DNA from: RHKX01 sp963823565
Lineage (GTDB): Bacteria > Actinomycetota > Thermoleophilia > Solirubrobacterales > 70-9
Length of the DNA: 64,000 bases
Direction: 5' to 3'
NCBI GenBank assembly: GCA_963823565.1
Contig: CAWGLR010000003.1
Location: 1-64,000 of the forward strand
Below the pieces are notes generated by a model. The model was given only the letters and a program-made list of their open reading frames with translations, did no database searches and was not told where the DNA came from. Position 1 is the first letter of the stretch; the number at the start of each line of letters is the position of its first letter. This document shows, piece after piece, positions 7,839 through 16,151 of this stretch. The translations under genes and the position numbers were made by a program.

Positions 7839-8246
7839 ATGCGGGAGGCTCGCGGCGTGAACGATCGATGCCGCTCGGAGTTTCTGGATGGTGAGGCGCG
7901 CCTACGCAGCCTCGTCGTCGAGGCCGGCTTCACTGAGCCGGATCTGGTCCTCCCCGATTTCGACCCGCGCAACTTCGTTCTCCAGTGGACCGAGCCCGAC
8001 CTTGTCGAGTTCGCGGTGAATGGACGTGAGCTGGCGGCCACAGGCGTTCTCCCCGGTGCGCTCGCCCAGGCCGCGGCCGGAATCGGCGCCGCCATGCGGA
8101 CCTTCATCGACGAACGCGATCTACCCACCCCTGACATCGTCCGGCCCGGCCGCAACCGCGGCGATGTCGAGTTCGTCTGGCGCGCGGAGAAGCTGATCGT
8201 GATCGTCAGCGAGGACGAGGGGATCGTGTTCCCGCAATTGAACTAA
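7839..8246 (+). CDS. Uncharacterised small protein
   Basis: About 135 residues from ATG 7839, or 129 from the GTG at 7857. No family is recognised. It is soluble, with alternating hydrophobic segments (DLVLPDFDPRNFVLQWTEPD, FVWRAEKLIVIVSEDEGIVF) suggesting a small alpha/beta fold. It lies just upstream of the Phd-PIN module on the same strand, with 18 bases between its stop and the antitoxin start; that gap contains the ACTAAGT direct repeat, so the module probably has its own promoter. Confidence 0.5.
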   Translation: MREARGVNDRCRSEFLDGEARLRSLVVEAGFTEPDLVLPDFDPRNFVLQWTEPDLVEFAVNGRELAATGVLPGALAQAAAGIGAAMRTFIDERDLPTPDIVRPGRNRGDVEFVWRAEKLIVIVSEDEGIVFPQLN

Positions 8247-8257
8247 GTGGACTAAGT
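8242..8257 (+). promoter_or_regulatory. Direct repeat upstream of the Phd-type antitoxin gene
   Basis: ACTAAGT occurs at 8242-8248 and again at 8251-8257, spaced by nine bases, in an AT-richer pocket just before the antitoxin start. Its position suits an autoregulatory operator of a Phd/YefM-type module; no footprint or consensus is available. Confidence 0.4.
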
Positions 8258-8264
8258 AGCTACC

Positions 8265-8501
8265 GTGTCCTCCGTGAAGCCCGTCTCCATCCATGAAGCG
8301 AAGACGAACCTCTCGCGGCTGATCGCTCGCGTCGAGCAGGGGGAGGAGGTCGTCGTGCGCCGCCGCCGCACCCCGGTGGCGAAGCTAGTTCCCTACGCGC
8401 CCTCGTCGGCGCCGCGGACCCCGGGAGCGCTGCGCGGTCAAATCAAGATCCGCGCCGGGTTCGACGAGATCCCGCCCGGCTTCCCCCGAAGCGGGGATTG
8501 A
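8265..8501 (+). CDS. Phd/YefM-family antitoxin
   Basis: 78 residues (MSSVKPVSIHEAKTNLSRLI). VSIHEAKTNLSRLIARVEQGEEVVVRRRRTPVAKLVPY is the signature N-terminal DNA-binding fold of the Phd/YefM family (strand, EAKxxLSxLI helix, GExVVIxRxGxPVAKLVP). The tail is toxin-binding. GTG at 8265 is used; a second GTG at 8274 is possible. Its stop overlaps the toxin start (TTGA). Confidence 0.9.
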   Translation: MSSVKPVSIHEAKTNLSRLIARVEQGEEVVVRRRRTPVAKLVPYAPSSAPRTPGALRGQIKIRAGFDEIPPGFPRSGD

Positions 8502-8875
8502 CCCCAATTCTCGTCGACACCCACGCGTTGCTGTGGTGGCTCGGAGACGATCCTGCCCTGACTCCCGCCGCCCGCGACGCGATGGGCGACGTCGATCACG
8601 TCCCGCTGGTCAGCGTCGTCAGCCTCTGGGAGATCGCGATCAAGCTGGGGCTCGGCAAGCTGGAGGCGCCCGCTGATCTTCCGGAGGTGATCGAGGCGGA
8701 GGGCTTCGGATGGCTGGCCGTCGATCCGCGCCACGCCTGGTCGGTGCACGCCCTGCCGGCTCACCACCAGGACCCGTTCGATCGGTTGCTGATCGCCCAG
8801 GCGGTGGCTGAGGATCTGCCGGTCGTCACCGGTGACCCTCGGTTCGAGCCATACGGCGTGGCAACGATCTGGTGA
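8498..8875 (+). CDS. PIN-domain toxin paired with Phd antitoxin
   Basis: 125 residues from TTG 8498. DTHALLWWLGDDPALTPAAR, SVVSLWEIAIKLGLGKL and DPFDRLLIAQAVAEDLPVVTGDPRF are the hallmarks of the PIN subfamily that pairs with Phd-type antitoxins. The conserved acidic residues (Asp of VDTHALL, Glu of LWEIAIK, Asp of DPFDRLL, Asp of TGDPRF) are all present, so it should be an active Mg-dependent RNase. A strong hairpin follows within 25 bases. Confidence 0.9.
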   Translation: MTPILVDTHALLWWLGDDPALTPAARDAMGDVDHVPLVSVVSLWEIAIKLGLGKLEAPADLPEVIEAEGFGWLAVDPRHAWSVHALPAHHQDPFDRLLIAQAVAEDLPVVTGDPRFEPYGVATIW

Positions 8876-8895
8876 GTGGGTGCGCCATTGACCAG

Positions 8896-8923
8896 GGCCG
8901 GCTCGCCTCGAGGCGAGCCGGCC
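8896..8923. terminator. Perfect 28-bp GC-rich palindrome after the Phd-PIN module
   Basis: Self-complementary from 8896 to 8923 (arms GGCCGGCTCGCCTC and its complement, no loop bases left over). It begins about 20 bases after the toxin stop. There is no U-tract, as is common in high-GC actinobacteria. It can also serve the convergent decayed fragment at 8946-9113. Confidence 0.65.
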
Positions 8924-8945
8924 GAGTGCGTGGGTCTCCGCGCCG

Positions 8946-9113
8946 CTACTCGCTGATCGCCCAGTAGCCGGTCAGCCGGTAGCCGGTCTCGCTGCCCGGC
9001 TCGTGGCGGGCGATGAGGACGTAGTCGGTGTTCTCGGTGTCGAGCAGGTAGTAGGCGTCGATCTGGTTGACGCCGATGAGCTCGGGCTGCGCCTCGGTGT
9101 CGAGCGCGGCAAG
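8946..9113 (-). pseudogene. C-terminal remnant of a lost gene
   Basis: A 55-codon open stretch, bounded upstream by an in-frame stop at 9116-9114 and with no start codon, reads LAALDTEAQPELIGVNQIDA and ends YRLTGYWAISE. Its composition (DAYYLLDTENTDYVLIARHEPG) is that of a real protein, not a shadow frame. The stretch beyond 9116 gives no continuation. I cannot name the parent family. Confidence 0.5.
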
Positions 9114-9238
9114 CTAGCGGATCGCGGAATGGGTTGGCACCGATCCGCGCGGCAATCGGCACACCCGTTCACCCACCCGTGACGCGGGCCGGGTCACGCT
9201 CGCCGGGCAGTCAAACTGACGACGGGAGGACGACACCG

Positions 9239-9535
9239 ATGGCCGATCTCGAACGACACGAGCGGATTGTGGAGCTGGTGCGGAAGCTGCCCGAGGGCTT
9301 CGTCACCACCTACGGCGACCTCTGCCCGGAGGCCCCGCGCCTGCCCGGCCGGGTCCTGGCGGCGACGAAGGAGAGGGGCCTTCCCTGGCACCGCGTGGTC
9401 CGCGCCGACGGCAGCTTCGCCCAGGGCGACCGCCAGCGGCGGCTGCTGCGCAGGGAGGGGATCCCCTTCGCCGGCAAGCGCGTGGACATGGAGGCGGCGC
9501 ACCTGCCGCGCGAGGCGCTCGACGACCTGCGCTGA
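9239..9535 (+). CDS. Alkyltransferase-like (ATL) DNA-repair protein of the MGMT family
   Basis: 98 residues. ERIVELVRKLPEGFVTTYGDL and the helix-turn-helix and wing typical of the C-terminal domain of O6-alkylguanine-DNA alkyltransferases are present, but the active-site PCHRV is replaced by PWHRVV. Trp in place of the alkyl-accepting Cys defines ATL proteins, which bind alkylated guanine and recruit nucleotide excision repair. ATG 9239 has a GGGAGGA ribosome-binding site 8 bases upstream. It converges on the MFS exporter gene. Confidence 0.9.
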   Translation: MADLERHERIVELVRKLPEGFVTTYGDLCPEAPRLPGRVLAATKERGLPWHRVVRADGSFAQGDRQRRLLRREGIPFAGKRVDMEAAHLPREALDDLR

Positions 9536-9552
9536 GCGCCGCCGCCGCCGGC

Positions 9553-11151
9553 TCAGCCGGTGATGCCCCGCGGGGCGGGGCGCGGCGTCGGGGCGCCGAC
9601 GACCGGGGGGACCGGGGCGGCGTCGGCCGGCGAGGTCCGGCGCATCAGCAGCATCGACAGGACGAGCCCGACGAGGACGAGCGCGGCGGAGAGCTTGAGG
9701 CTGGTTCCGAGCGCCGAGACGAATGCCTCGCGTACGGCTTCCTCTGCGGCCTTCGCGTCCGAGCCCGCGATCCGGTCGAGGGTGTCCTTCGCCCCCGGCG
9801 CGCCGGCGAGGAGCCCGTCGAGCTCCCGCGCCTGCGCGGTGTCGATCTTCACCCCTGCCTTCGTCACGAGCTCGGCGGTGCGGTCCTGGTTGAGGCCGTT
9901 GAAGATCGCGCCGGTCACCGCGACGCCGAGGGTCGCGCCGAGCCCGCTCAGCGTCACCAGCACCCCCGAGGCCGCGCCCGCGTGGTCGCGCGAGATCGCG
10001 TTCATCCCGGCGAGGTTCATCGGGGTCAGCGCGAAGCCGACGCCGAAGCCCATCGCCGCGGTCGGCAGCCAGAGGTCGGCGTAGTCGCTGGAGAGGTCGA
10101 TCCCCGAGAGAACGAAGACGGAGACGGCCATCAGCGCCAGCCCGATCGCGATCGGCGGCCGCGGGCCGACCTTCGCCGCGACCCGGCCGCCGAGCGGCGA
10201 GCCGACGACCATCAGCCCGGTCAGCGGCACGAGCAGCAGGCCGACCTGCGTCGGCGAGTAGTCGAGGATCTCCTGGAAGTAGAGCGGCAGGAAGAAGAGC
10301 AGCGCGCCGAAGGAGAAGTCGAGGACGAAGATCACGATCGTCGCCCCGGCGAAGTTGCGGTGGCGGAAGAACGAGAAGTCGAAGATCGGGTTGTCGACGC
10401 GGCGCTCGACGACGGCGAAGGCGGCGAAGAGGACGGCGGCGGCGATCAGCAGCCCGACCACCGCCGGCGAGCCCCAGCCCCAGCTGGCCCCCTGGATCAG
10501 GGCGAGGGTCATCGCGGTCAGCCCCGAGGCCGAGAGCGCGACGCCGGCGAGGTCGACCCGGCGCGGGACCGTCGGGTCGCTCGACTCGGGGGTCGAGCGG
10601 AGGGCGACGAACGCGATCGCGACGGCGAAGGCGATGCAGACGACGAAGATCCAGCGCCAGTCGAGCTGCCCGGTCAGGACGCCGCCGACGAGCACGCCGA
10701 CGCCGGAGACGAGCTCGGTCGCCGCGCCCCACATGCCGATCGCCGTCCCGCGCCGCTCGCCGGTGAAGACGTTGGTCAGCAGCGACATCGACGAGGGCAT
10801 CAGCATCGCGCCGCCCGCTCCCGCCAGCGCGATCCCCGCGATCAGCACCTCGATCCCCGGCGCGACGGCCGCGAGCAGCGAGCCGACGCCGAACGTGGCG
10901 GCGCCGATCAGCAGCAGCCGGCGCCGGCCGAAGATGTCGGCGAGCCTGCCCGCCGCGATCAGGAACGCGGAGAACGGGATCATGAACGCGGTCACGGTCC
11001 ATTGCAGCTCGGCGATCGAGGTGCCGAACTCGCCGTGGATCGTCGGCAGCGCGACGACGATCGCCGCGGTCGGCAGCTGCACGATCCCCGCCGCGGCGAC
11101 CGTCGCGAAGAGCGTTCCGGCGTGACGCGGCTCTCCCGTTCGAGCAGCCAT
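9553..11151 (-). CDS. MFS drug exporter, DHA2 (14-TM) type
   Basis: 532 residues from ATG 11151. A run of hydrophobic segments consistent with 14 transmembrane helices, the motif-A loop GRLADIFGRRRLL after TM2, and LDWRWIFVV in the DHA2-typical place. A polar stretch at about residues 435-475 lies before the last helix. Drug/proton antiporters of this class (EmrB/QacA-like) export toxic organics; the substrate is unknown. No TetR regulator or membrane-fusion partner sits beside it. Confidence 0.88.
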   Translation of the reverse strand: MAARTGEPRHAGTLFATVAAAGIVQLPTAAIVVALPTIHGEFGTSIAELQWTVTAFMIPFSAFLIAAGRLADIFGRRRLLLIGAATFGVGSLLAAVAPGIEVLIAGIALAGAGGAMLMPSSMSLLTNVFTGERRGTAIGMWGAATELVSGVGVLVGGVLTGQLDWRWIFVVCIAFAVAIAFVALRSTPESSDPTVPRRVDLAGVALSASGLTAMTLALIQGASWGWGSPAVVGLLIAAAVLFAAFAVVERRVDNPIFDFSFFRHRNFAGATIVIFVLDFSFGALLFFLPLYFQEILDYSPTQVGLLLVPLTGLMVVGSPLGGRVAAKVGPRPPIAIGLALMAVSVFVLSGIDLSSDYADLWLPTAAMGFGVGFALTPMNLAGMNAISRDHAGAASGVLVTLSGLGATLGVAVTGAIFNGLNQDRTAELVTKAGVKIDTAQARELDGLLAGAPGAKDTLDRIAGSDAKAAEEAVREAFVSALGTSLKLSAALVLVGLVLSMLLMRRTSPADAAPVPPVVGAPTPRPAPRGITG

Positions 11152-11198
11152 CCTCGGCCGCAACCTATCGGCCCCGCGCGACGGCGCCGGGGGTCCGC

Positions 11199-13955
11199 TC
11201 AGCGCGCGAGCGCGCCGGCGCCGCCGGCGTCGGCCGCGAGGGTCTCCGCGCCCTCGGCCTCGACCACCTCGAGCAGGACGCGGACCACCTCGGGGTCGAA
11301 CTGCGACCCGGAGTTGCGCCGGAGCTCCGCCCGCGCCTCGGTCTCGGGCAGGGCCTGGCGGTAGGAGCGGTCGGTGGTCATCGCGTCGTAGGCGTCGCAG
11401 GCGAAGAGGATGCGGGCCGACAGCGGGATCTCCTCGCCCGCGAGCCCGTCGGGATAGCCGCCGCCGTCCCAGCGCTCGTGGGCGGCGCGCACGACCGGCC
11501 GGATCGGCGCGAGGAACTCGATCGGGCGGAGGATGCGCTCGCCGATCAGGGTGTGCATCTTCATCGCCTGCCACTCCTCGTCGTTCAGCGGGCCGCGCTT
11601 GTTCAGCACCTCCTGCGGGATCGCGAGCTTGCCGATGTCGTGGAAGGCGGCGGCGTAGCGGAGCATCCGCAGCCCCTCGCCCTCCATCCCGAGCCGGTGG
11701 CCGACGGCGACGGCGTGGTCGGCGATCGACTGCGAGTGGGAGGCGGTGTAGGAGTCCTTGGCCTCGAGCGCGGCCGACAGCGCCTCCGCCGTCCCGAGGT
11801 AGGCGCGGTCGAGCTGCTCGTAGAGCCTGATCGCGGTCAGCGCGCCGCCGATCTGCGCGGCGACCGACTCGAGCAGCCGCGCGTCGTCGAGGTTGAAGGC
11901 GCCGACCTCGAGGTCCTCGAGGTTGACCACCCCCCAGGGCTCGCCGGAGACGAGCACCGGGACCGCGAGCTCGCTGCGGACCTCCTTGGTCGCCTCGGTC
12001 CAGCGATAGCCCGGCTCGCGGGTGACGTCGACCGCGAGCACCGGCGCGCGCTCGCGCAGCGCCTGGCCGATCAGCCCGACGCCGGTTGCCTGCGTCCAGC
12101 CGGGGTCGGTGTGGCTGGGGCCGCGCTCGGCGCGCAGCTCGAAGCGATCGCCCGCGATCCCGACGAGGTGGACGACGGCGCAGCCGAAGGCCCGCTGAAG
12201 CTCCTCGACCGATGCCTCGCAGACCTCGTGCTCGGCGGTCGCGCCGGCGAGCCGGTCCGCGAGGGCGAGCGACAGCTCCAGCGCACGCGAGTTGACCGAG
12301 GCCGCCGGGTCGGCCGTCCGCTGATGGGGGACGACGCTCATCGCGGCTCGGACCGAGAGCGCCAGGAGAGGCTCGATCGCCTCGAGCGGCGCCATCGGGT
12401 CGTCGGAGACGAGCTCGACCAGGTAGGCGCCGTCCTCGTCGGCCGCCACCGCGGCGACCACGCCGTGCACCCCCTCGCGCTCGATCAGCGCCCGCTCCGC
12501 CGGGTCCGCCTCGGGATCGTCGGCTCGGGCGACGAACGAGCCGGCGCCCGCGCCGACGATCCGCGCGGTCAGCGGATAGTCGTCGAGGTCGTAGAGCTCC
12601 TCGAGCTCGTGCCCGCGAGCGACCCGCGCGCCGGCGCCGCGCTCGCGGTAGTCGGCGAGCGAGAGCTCGCGCAGGTAGTTGGTGCCGGAGGCGGCGATCG
12701 AGACCGCCCAGCGGGCGAGACCGGCGGCGTCGGCGAAAGCTCCGCAGACGAACTCGAGCCGGTCGAGCACGCCGGCGTCGGCGAGCTCGTCGGCCAGGCC
12801 CGCCGCGATCGACTGGGTCGCCGCCGTCAGGAGCTGGGGGAAGTCCTCGCCGCCGGCCGCGAGGCGCTCGGGCGCGTCGCGAACCTGCGCGGCGGTGCAG
12901 ACGCGGTTGCCGCCGCGTCGCTTGGCGACGTACTGCGCGTCGTCGGCGGAGCTGAGGAGGTCCTCGGCGGTCGCGGCGCGCTCGCTCGCCGCCGCGGCGC
13001 CGCAGGAGATCGTCGCCACGCCCTCGGCGGCGAGCAGTCGCTGCGCGGTCGTCGCCAGGCGCTCGGCCGCGCCGAGGCCGCCGTCGCCGCCGCGCGCTTC
13101 GACGAGGACGCAGAACTCGTCGCCGGCGAGCCGGGCGACGAACGCTCCGGGGTGCTCGGCCGCCGCCGCGACCAGCGCCGAGGCGACCGCGCGCAGGGCG
13201 CCGTCGCCCTCGAGGTGCCCGCGGAGGTCGTTGACCGCCTTGAGGCCGTCGAGGTCGCAGAGCACCACGGCGACGTTCGAGCGGCCGTCGGCGAAGCGCC
13301 GCATCGCGCGGTCGAGCCGCTCCTCGAACGCGCGTCGGTTGGCGAGGCCGGTGAGCGGGTCCTCGTAGGCGAGCCGGGAGACGCGCGAGAACAGGTCGGC
13401 CCTGCCGATCACGCCGGCGAGCTGGCCGCCGATGGCCTCGAGGAACCTGACGTCCTCGCTGCGGAACGTGCTGCCGTCGGCGGTCGTCGCCCAGATGCCT
13501 CCCCAGACCTCGTTCTCGACGACGATCGCGACGCCGAGGTCGGAGGTCTTGCCGACGAGCCGCAGGAACTCGACGCCCTTCCTCTCGCCCTCGGGGTCGT
13601 CCACCGACGTGAAGTAGGGCTGCCCGGTCTCCGCCATCTGGCTCAGCCGGGGGAACTCGGCGACGCGATAGATCTCGTCGTCGGGATGGCGGACCTCCCA
13701 ATCGCTGAGGTCGCCGACGTTGATCAGCGTCCGGTACAGCGTCCGTTCCCGCTCGAACCGGCTGATCGTCAGCGACGCGGCGCCGATCGCCCGCCGCGCC
13801 TCCTCGGCGACGAGCTCGAGCACGCTCTCGAGGTCGATCGCGCCGACCGCGGCGGCGGCGACGCGAAGCAGCGCCTCGCGCTCGGCGAGCTGCCTGGCAG
13901 CGGCGGCGGCCCCCGGCGCCCCGCGGTCGGTCCCCTCCTCCATCTCCGGCCTCAC
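11199..13955 (-). CDS. Multidomain signalling protein: GAF, GGDEF, GAF-like and HD-GYP domains
   Basis: About 918 residues, no transmembrane segments. Order: GAF (about 30-185), GGDEF (about 195-355, with DPLTGLANRRAF and the active-site variant RLAGDEF), a second degenerate GAF-like region (about 380-540), a clear GAF (about 560-715), then HD-GYP (about 725-900; HDIGKLAIP and HERWDGGGYPDGL intact). AGDEF is a tolerated GGDEF signature, so both synthesis and hydrolysis of cyclic di-GMP are possible in one chain. The GAF domains imply a small-molecule or redox input. Start is uncertain (GTG 13955 or ATG 13943). A second diguanylate cyclase gene lies 1.1 kb away. Confidence 0.9.
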   Translation of the reverse strand: MRPEMEEGTDRGAPGAAAAARQLAEREALLRVAAAAVGAIDLESVLELVAEEARRAIGAASLTISRFERERTLYRTLINVGDLSDWEVRHPDDEIYRVAEFPRLSQMAETGQPYFTSVDDPEGERKGVEFLRLVGKTSDLGVAIVVENEVWGGIWATTADGSTFRSEDVRFLEAIGGQLAGVIGRADLFSRVSRLAYEDPLTGLANRRAFEERLDRAMRRFADGRSNVAVVLCDLDGLKAVNDLRGHLEGDGALRAVASALVAAAAEHPGAFVARLAGDEFCVLVEARGGDGGLGAAERLATTAQRLLAAEGVATISCGAAAASERAATAEDLLSSADDAQYVAKRRGGNRVCTAAQVRDAPERLAAGGEDFPQLLTAATQSIAAGLADELADAGVLDRLEFVCGAFADAAGLARWAVSIAASGTNYLRELSLADYRERGAGARVARGHELEELYDLDDYPLTARIVGAGAGSFVARADDPEADPAERALIEREGVHGVVAAVAADEDGAYLVELVSDDPMAPLEAIEPLLALSVRAAMSVVPHQRTADPAASVNSRALELSLALADRLAGATAEHEVCEASVEELQRAFGCAVVHLVGIAGDRFELRAERGPSHTDPGWTQATGVGLIGQALRERAPVLAVDVTREPGYRWTEATKEVRSELAVPVLVSGEPWGVVNLEDLEVGAFNLDDARLLESVAAQIGGALTAIRLYEQLDRAYLGTAEALSAALEAKDSYTASHSQSIADHAVAVGHRLGMEGEGLRMLRYAAAFHDIGKLAIPQEVLNKRGPLNDEEWQAMKMHTLIGERILRPIEFLAPIRPVVRAAHERWDGGGYPDGLAGEEIPLSARILFACDAYDAMTTDRSYRQALPETEARAELRRNSGSQFDPEVVRVLLEVVEAEGAETLAADAGGAGALAR

Positions 13956-14143
13956 CCGGGACTTATCGGCAGCGCGGCGCGAATCTGCAGCCGTGCCGCG
14001 CCGCGCCCGCGGCGTCAGCGGGCCCGCGACCCGAGCGGGAAGACCTTTGTCCAGGCGGGGCGCGCCAGGCTCGCGCCCTCTCTACAGTTCCCGGTTGGCG
14101 GTCCGCAGTGGATCGCGAATACAGAGTATGTGTGCTCGAGGAC

Positions 14144-14202
14144 CATTGCCACGGCAGTGCTTTCCAATAGGGCCGCAGACGTAATTGGCATTGGAGGCAA
14201 TG
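14144..14202 (+). promoter_or_regulatory. Possible structured 5' leader of the cold-shock gene
   Basis: CATTGCC at 14144-14150 is perfectly complementary to GGCAATG at 14196-14202, which overlaps the end of the GGAGG ribosome-binding site (14193-14197). Pairing would enclose about 45 bases and mask the site. Cold-shock mRNAs often carry long, temperature-responsive leaders; here this is inference from one 7-bp pairing. Confidence 0.35.
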
Positions 14203-14208
14203 CGACAA

Positions 14209-14409
14209 ATGGCAACTGGAACCGTCAAGTGGTTCAACGGCGAGAAGGGCTACGGCTTCATCGCTCCCGACGAGGGCGGCGACAAGGACGCCTTCGTTCA
14301 CATCAGCAACATCGTCGGCGGTGCTCGCATCGACGAGGGTGACCGCGTGAACTTCGATATGGAGGACAGCGCGAAGGGCCCGCAGGCCGTCAACGTCTCC
14401 AAGGCGTAG
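14209..14409 (+). CDS. Cold-shock protein (CspA family)
   Basis: 66 residues (MATGTVKWFNGEKGYGFIAP): a complete cold-shock domain with both RNA-binding motifs, KGYGFI (RNP1) and AFVHI (RNP2). Single-stranded RNA/DNA chaperone of the cytoplasm. ATG 14209 is chosen because GGAGG lies 11 bases upstream and residue 2 starts the fold; the ATG at 14200 is too close to that site. An intrinsic terminator follows at 14453. Confidence 0.95.
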   Translation: MATGTVKWFNGEKGYGFIAPDEGGDKDAFVHISNIVGGARIDEGDRVNFDMEDSAKGPQAVNVSKA

Positions 14410-14452
14410 ACGACCCGAAGCCGGCTTCCCCACGGGAGCCAACGACTTCCGA

Positions 14453-14480
14453 AGCGCCACCCTCCGGGGTGGCGCTTTTC
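14453..14480 (+). terminator. Intrinsic terminator after the cold-shock gene
   Basis: Stem AGCGCCACCC (14453-14462), loop TCCG, complementary arm GGGTGGCGCT (14467-14476), then TTTTC overlapping the stem end. It lies 44 bases past the csp stop and before the thioesterase start at 14511. Confidence 0.85.
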
Positions 14481-14510
14481 GTTGTGGCCTCGCAATACGC
14501 TGCGCCCGCG

Positions 14511-15053
14511 ATGTCCGAGGAGATCAAGCCGCCCGAGCGGCCCCACCCCGAGAGCGGCTCGGGCGCCGGCGAGCGTCGCCTCGCGGCGCACTCGCGCTCG
14601 ATGCTCGTCCGCTGGATGGGGATCGGCGACGCCAACTCGGGCGGCTTCGTCCACGGCGGCACCGTGATGCGCCTCGTCGACGAGGCAGCGGGCCTCGCCG
14701 CGATCAAGCACTCCGGCCGCCGCGTGGTCACCGCGGGCATGGACCGGATGACGTTCCTGACGCCCGTCTTCGTCGGCGAGCTCCTGCGCTGCTCCTCCTC
14801 GGTCAACGCCGTCTGGCGGACCTCGATGGAGGTCGGCGTGCGCGTCGAGGCCGAGAACCCCTACACGGGGGAGACGCGCCACACGTCCACCGCCTACCTG
14901 ACGATGGTCGCGCTCGAGGACGGCAAGCCGATCGCCGCGCCGCAGCTCCTCGCCGAGTCCGAGGACGAGCTTCGGCGCCAGCGCGAGGCCGAGCTGCGCC
15001 GCGCCAACCGGCTCGCCGAGCGCGACCAGCTCCGCGCCGGCCGCCCGGACTAG
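14511..15053 (+). CDS. Acyl-CoA thioesterase, hotdog fold (YciA/BACH-like)
   Basis: 180 residues from ATG 14511. The hotdog signature is clear: NSGGFVHGGTVMRLVDEAAGLAA carries the catalytic Asn/Asp region, then RVVTAGMDRMTFLTPVFVGE and VGVRVEAENPYTGETRHTSTAYLTMVALED. Enzymes of this group hydrolyse acyl-CoA esters in the cytoplasm. The last 35 residues form a charged helix (EDELRRQREAELRRANRL). It converges with the diguanylate cyclase gene; the two overlap by 4 bases at their ends. Confidence 0.85.
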   Translation: MSEEIKPPERPHPESGSGAGERRLAAHSRSMLVRWMGIGDANSGGFVHGGTVMRLVDEAAGLAAIKHSGRRVVTAGMDRMTFLTPVFVGELLRCSSSVNAVWRTSMEVGVRVEAENPYTGETRHTSTAYLTMVALEDGKPIAAPQLLAESEDELRRQREAELRRANRLAERDQLRAGRPD

Positions 15054-16108
15054 CTGACGCTCGCGATCGCCTCGAGCTTGCCGGCCGGCCCCTCGACCCG
15101 GTTGCGGCCGTTGCGCTTGGCGTCGTAGAGGTAGCGGTCGGCGCGCTCGTACTGCTCGGCGAACTCGAACCTCTCGCCCGGGGCGGTGGCGCTGAACCCG
15201 CAGCTCACGGTCACCTTGCACCCGTCGGGGTAGTGGGCCGCGGCGACGTGGGAGCGGATCCGCTCGGCGATGCCCGCCGTCATCGGCGGGTTGGCGCCGG
15301 GGAGCAGCAGCAGGAACTCCTCGCCGCCGAGCCGGTAGGCGAGCTCGAAGGCCCGCAGGCCCTTGCGGATCGTGTAGGCGACATCGCGCAGCACCGCGTC
15401 TCCTGTGGCATGGCCGAGCGTGTCGTTGACGTGCTTGAAGTGGTCGATGTCGACGATGACCACGCCGACCGGGGCGCCGCTGACCTGAGCCTGAGCGGCG
15501 ATCTCCGCCGCTCGCGGCTCCAGCGACTTGCGGTTCAGCATCGAGGTCAGCGGGTCGATGATCGCCTCGTCGCGATGCTCCTGGTCGGAGCGCATCAGCG
15601 CCGTCGAGAGGACGGCGACGCAGAGCACGACCGCGATCGGCATCACGAGGATCGGCGGGTGGTCGGCGACCTCGCCCGGGTGGGAGCCGAAGGCGATCGC
15701 GAGCATCATCGCCAGCGTCAGAGCGACGCCGATGACGACGCCGCGGAGGGAGAAGCGCGCGCTCAGGGTGACGATGGGGATCGCGAACCAAGACATCACC
15801 GGCGTGTTCTCGTCCCAGGCGACGAGGACGCTGACGCCGATGATCGCCTGCGCGGCCAGCCAGGCGGCGAGGATCCCGAATTCCGGGCGATCGGAGACGG
15901 CGATCAACCGGTCGGCGGCGAGGAAGAGGAGCGCGGCGATCGCGAGCGGGGCGATCGTCCACCAGCCGATCCACGGGCCCAGCACGAGGAGGGCCACCCC
16001 CAGCACGCCGAACGCGAGCTGTCGCGGGCGTTGCAGCCGCTGATCCATGTCCAGCATCCGCTCCCGGTCGGTCTGGGCCGGAAGCAGCCAACTCTCGGTC
16101 TCCCTCAT
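15050..16108 (-). CDS. Membrane-anchored diguanylate cyclase (GGDEF)
   Basis: 352 residues. The N-terminal 175 residues hold about six hydrophobic helices (LAFGVLGVALLVLGPWIGWW and others), a MASE-like sensor. The GGDEF domain runs from DPLTSMLNRKSL (about 187) to the end, with active-site RLGGEEF and metal-binding DIDHFKHVNDTLGH. The product-inhibition site that would be RxxD before GGEEF reads RAFE, so feedback control by c-di-GMP may be weak or lost. It makes c-di-GMP from two GTP at the membrane. Confidence 0.93.
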   Translation of the reverse strand: MRETESWLLPAQTDRERMLDMDQRLQRPRQLAFGVLGVALLVLGPWIGWWTIAPLAIAALLFLAADRLIAVSDRPEFGILAAWLAAQAIIGVSVLVAWDENTPVMSWFAIPIVTLSARFSLRGVVIGVALTLAMMLAIAFGSHPGEVADHPPILVMPIAVVLCVAVLSTALMRSDQEHRDEAIIDPLTSMLNRKSLEPRAAEIAAQAQVSGAPVGVVIVDIDHFKHVNDTLGHATGDAVLRDVAYTIRKGLRAFELAYRLGGEEFLLLLPGANPPMTAGIAERIRSHVAAAHYPDGCKVTVSCGFSATAPGERFEFAEQYERADRYLYDAKRNGRNRVEGPAGKLEAIASVS

Positions 16109-16151
16109 CCCACTCCCTATCGGCGGGGAATGACTGAACTCTGAAGGACGT

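Noticed and set aside
9553..13701. A single minus-strand frame of almost 1,400 codons covering exporter and signalling genes
   Set aside because: Only the part below 11151 matches a protein (the MFS exporter). The rest is a shadow of the GAF/GGDEF/HD-GYP gene, open because of GC bias.
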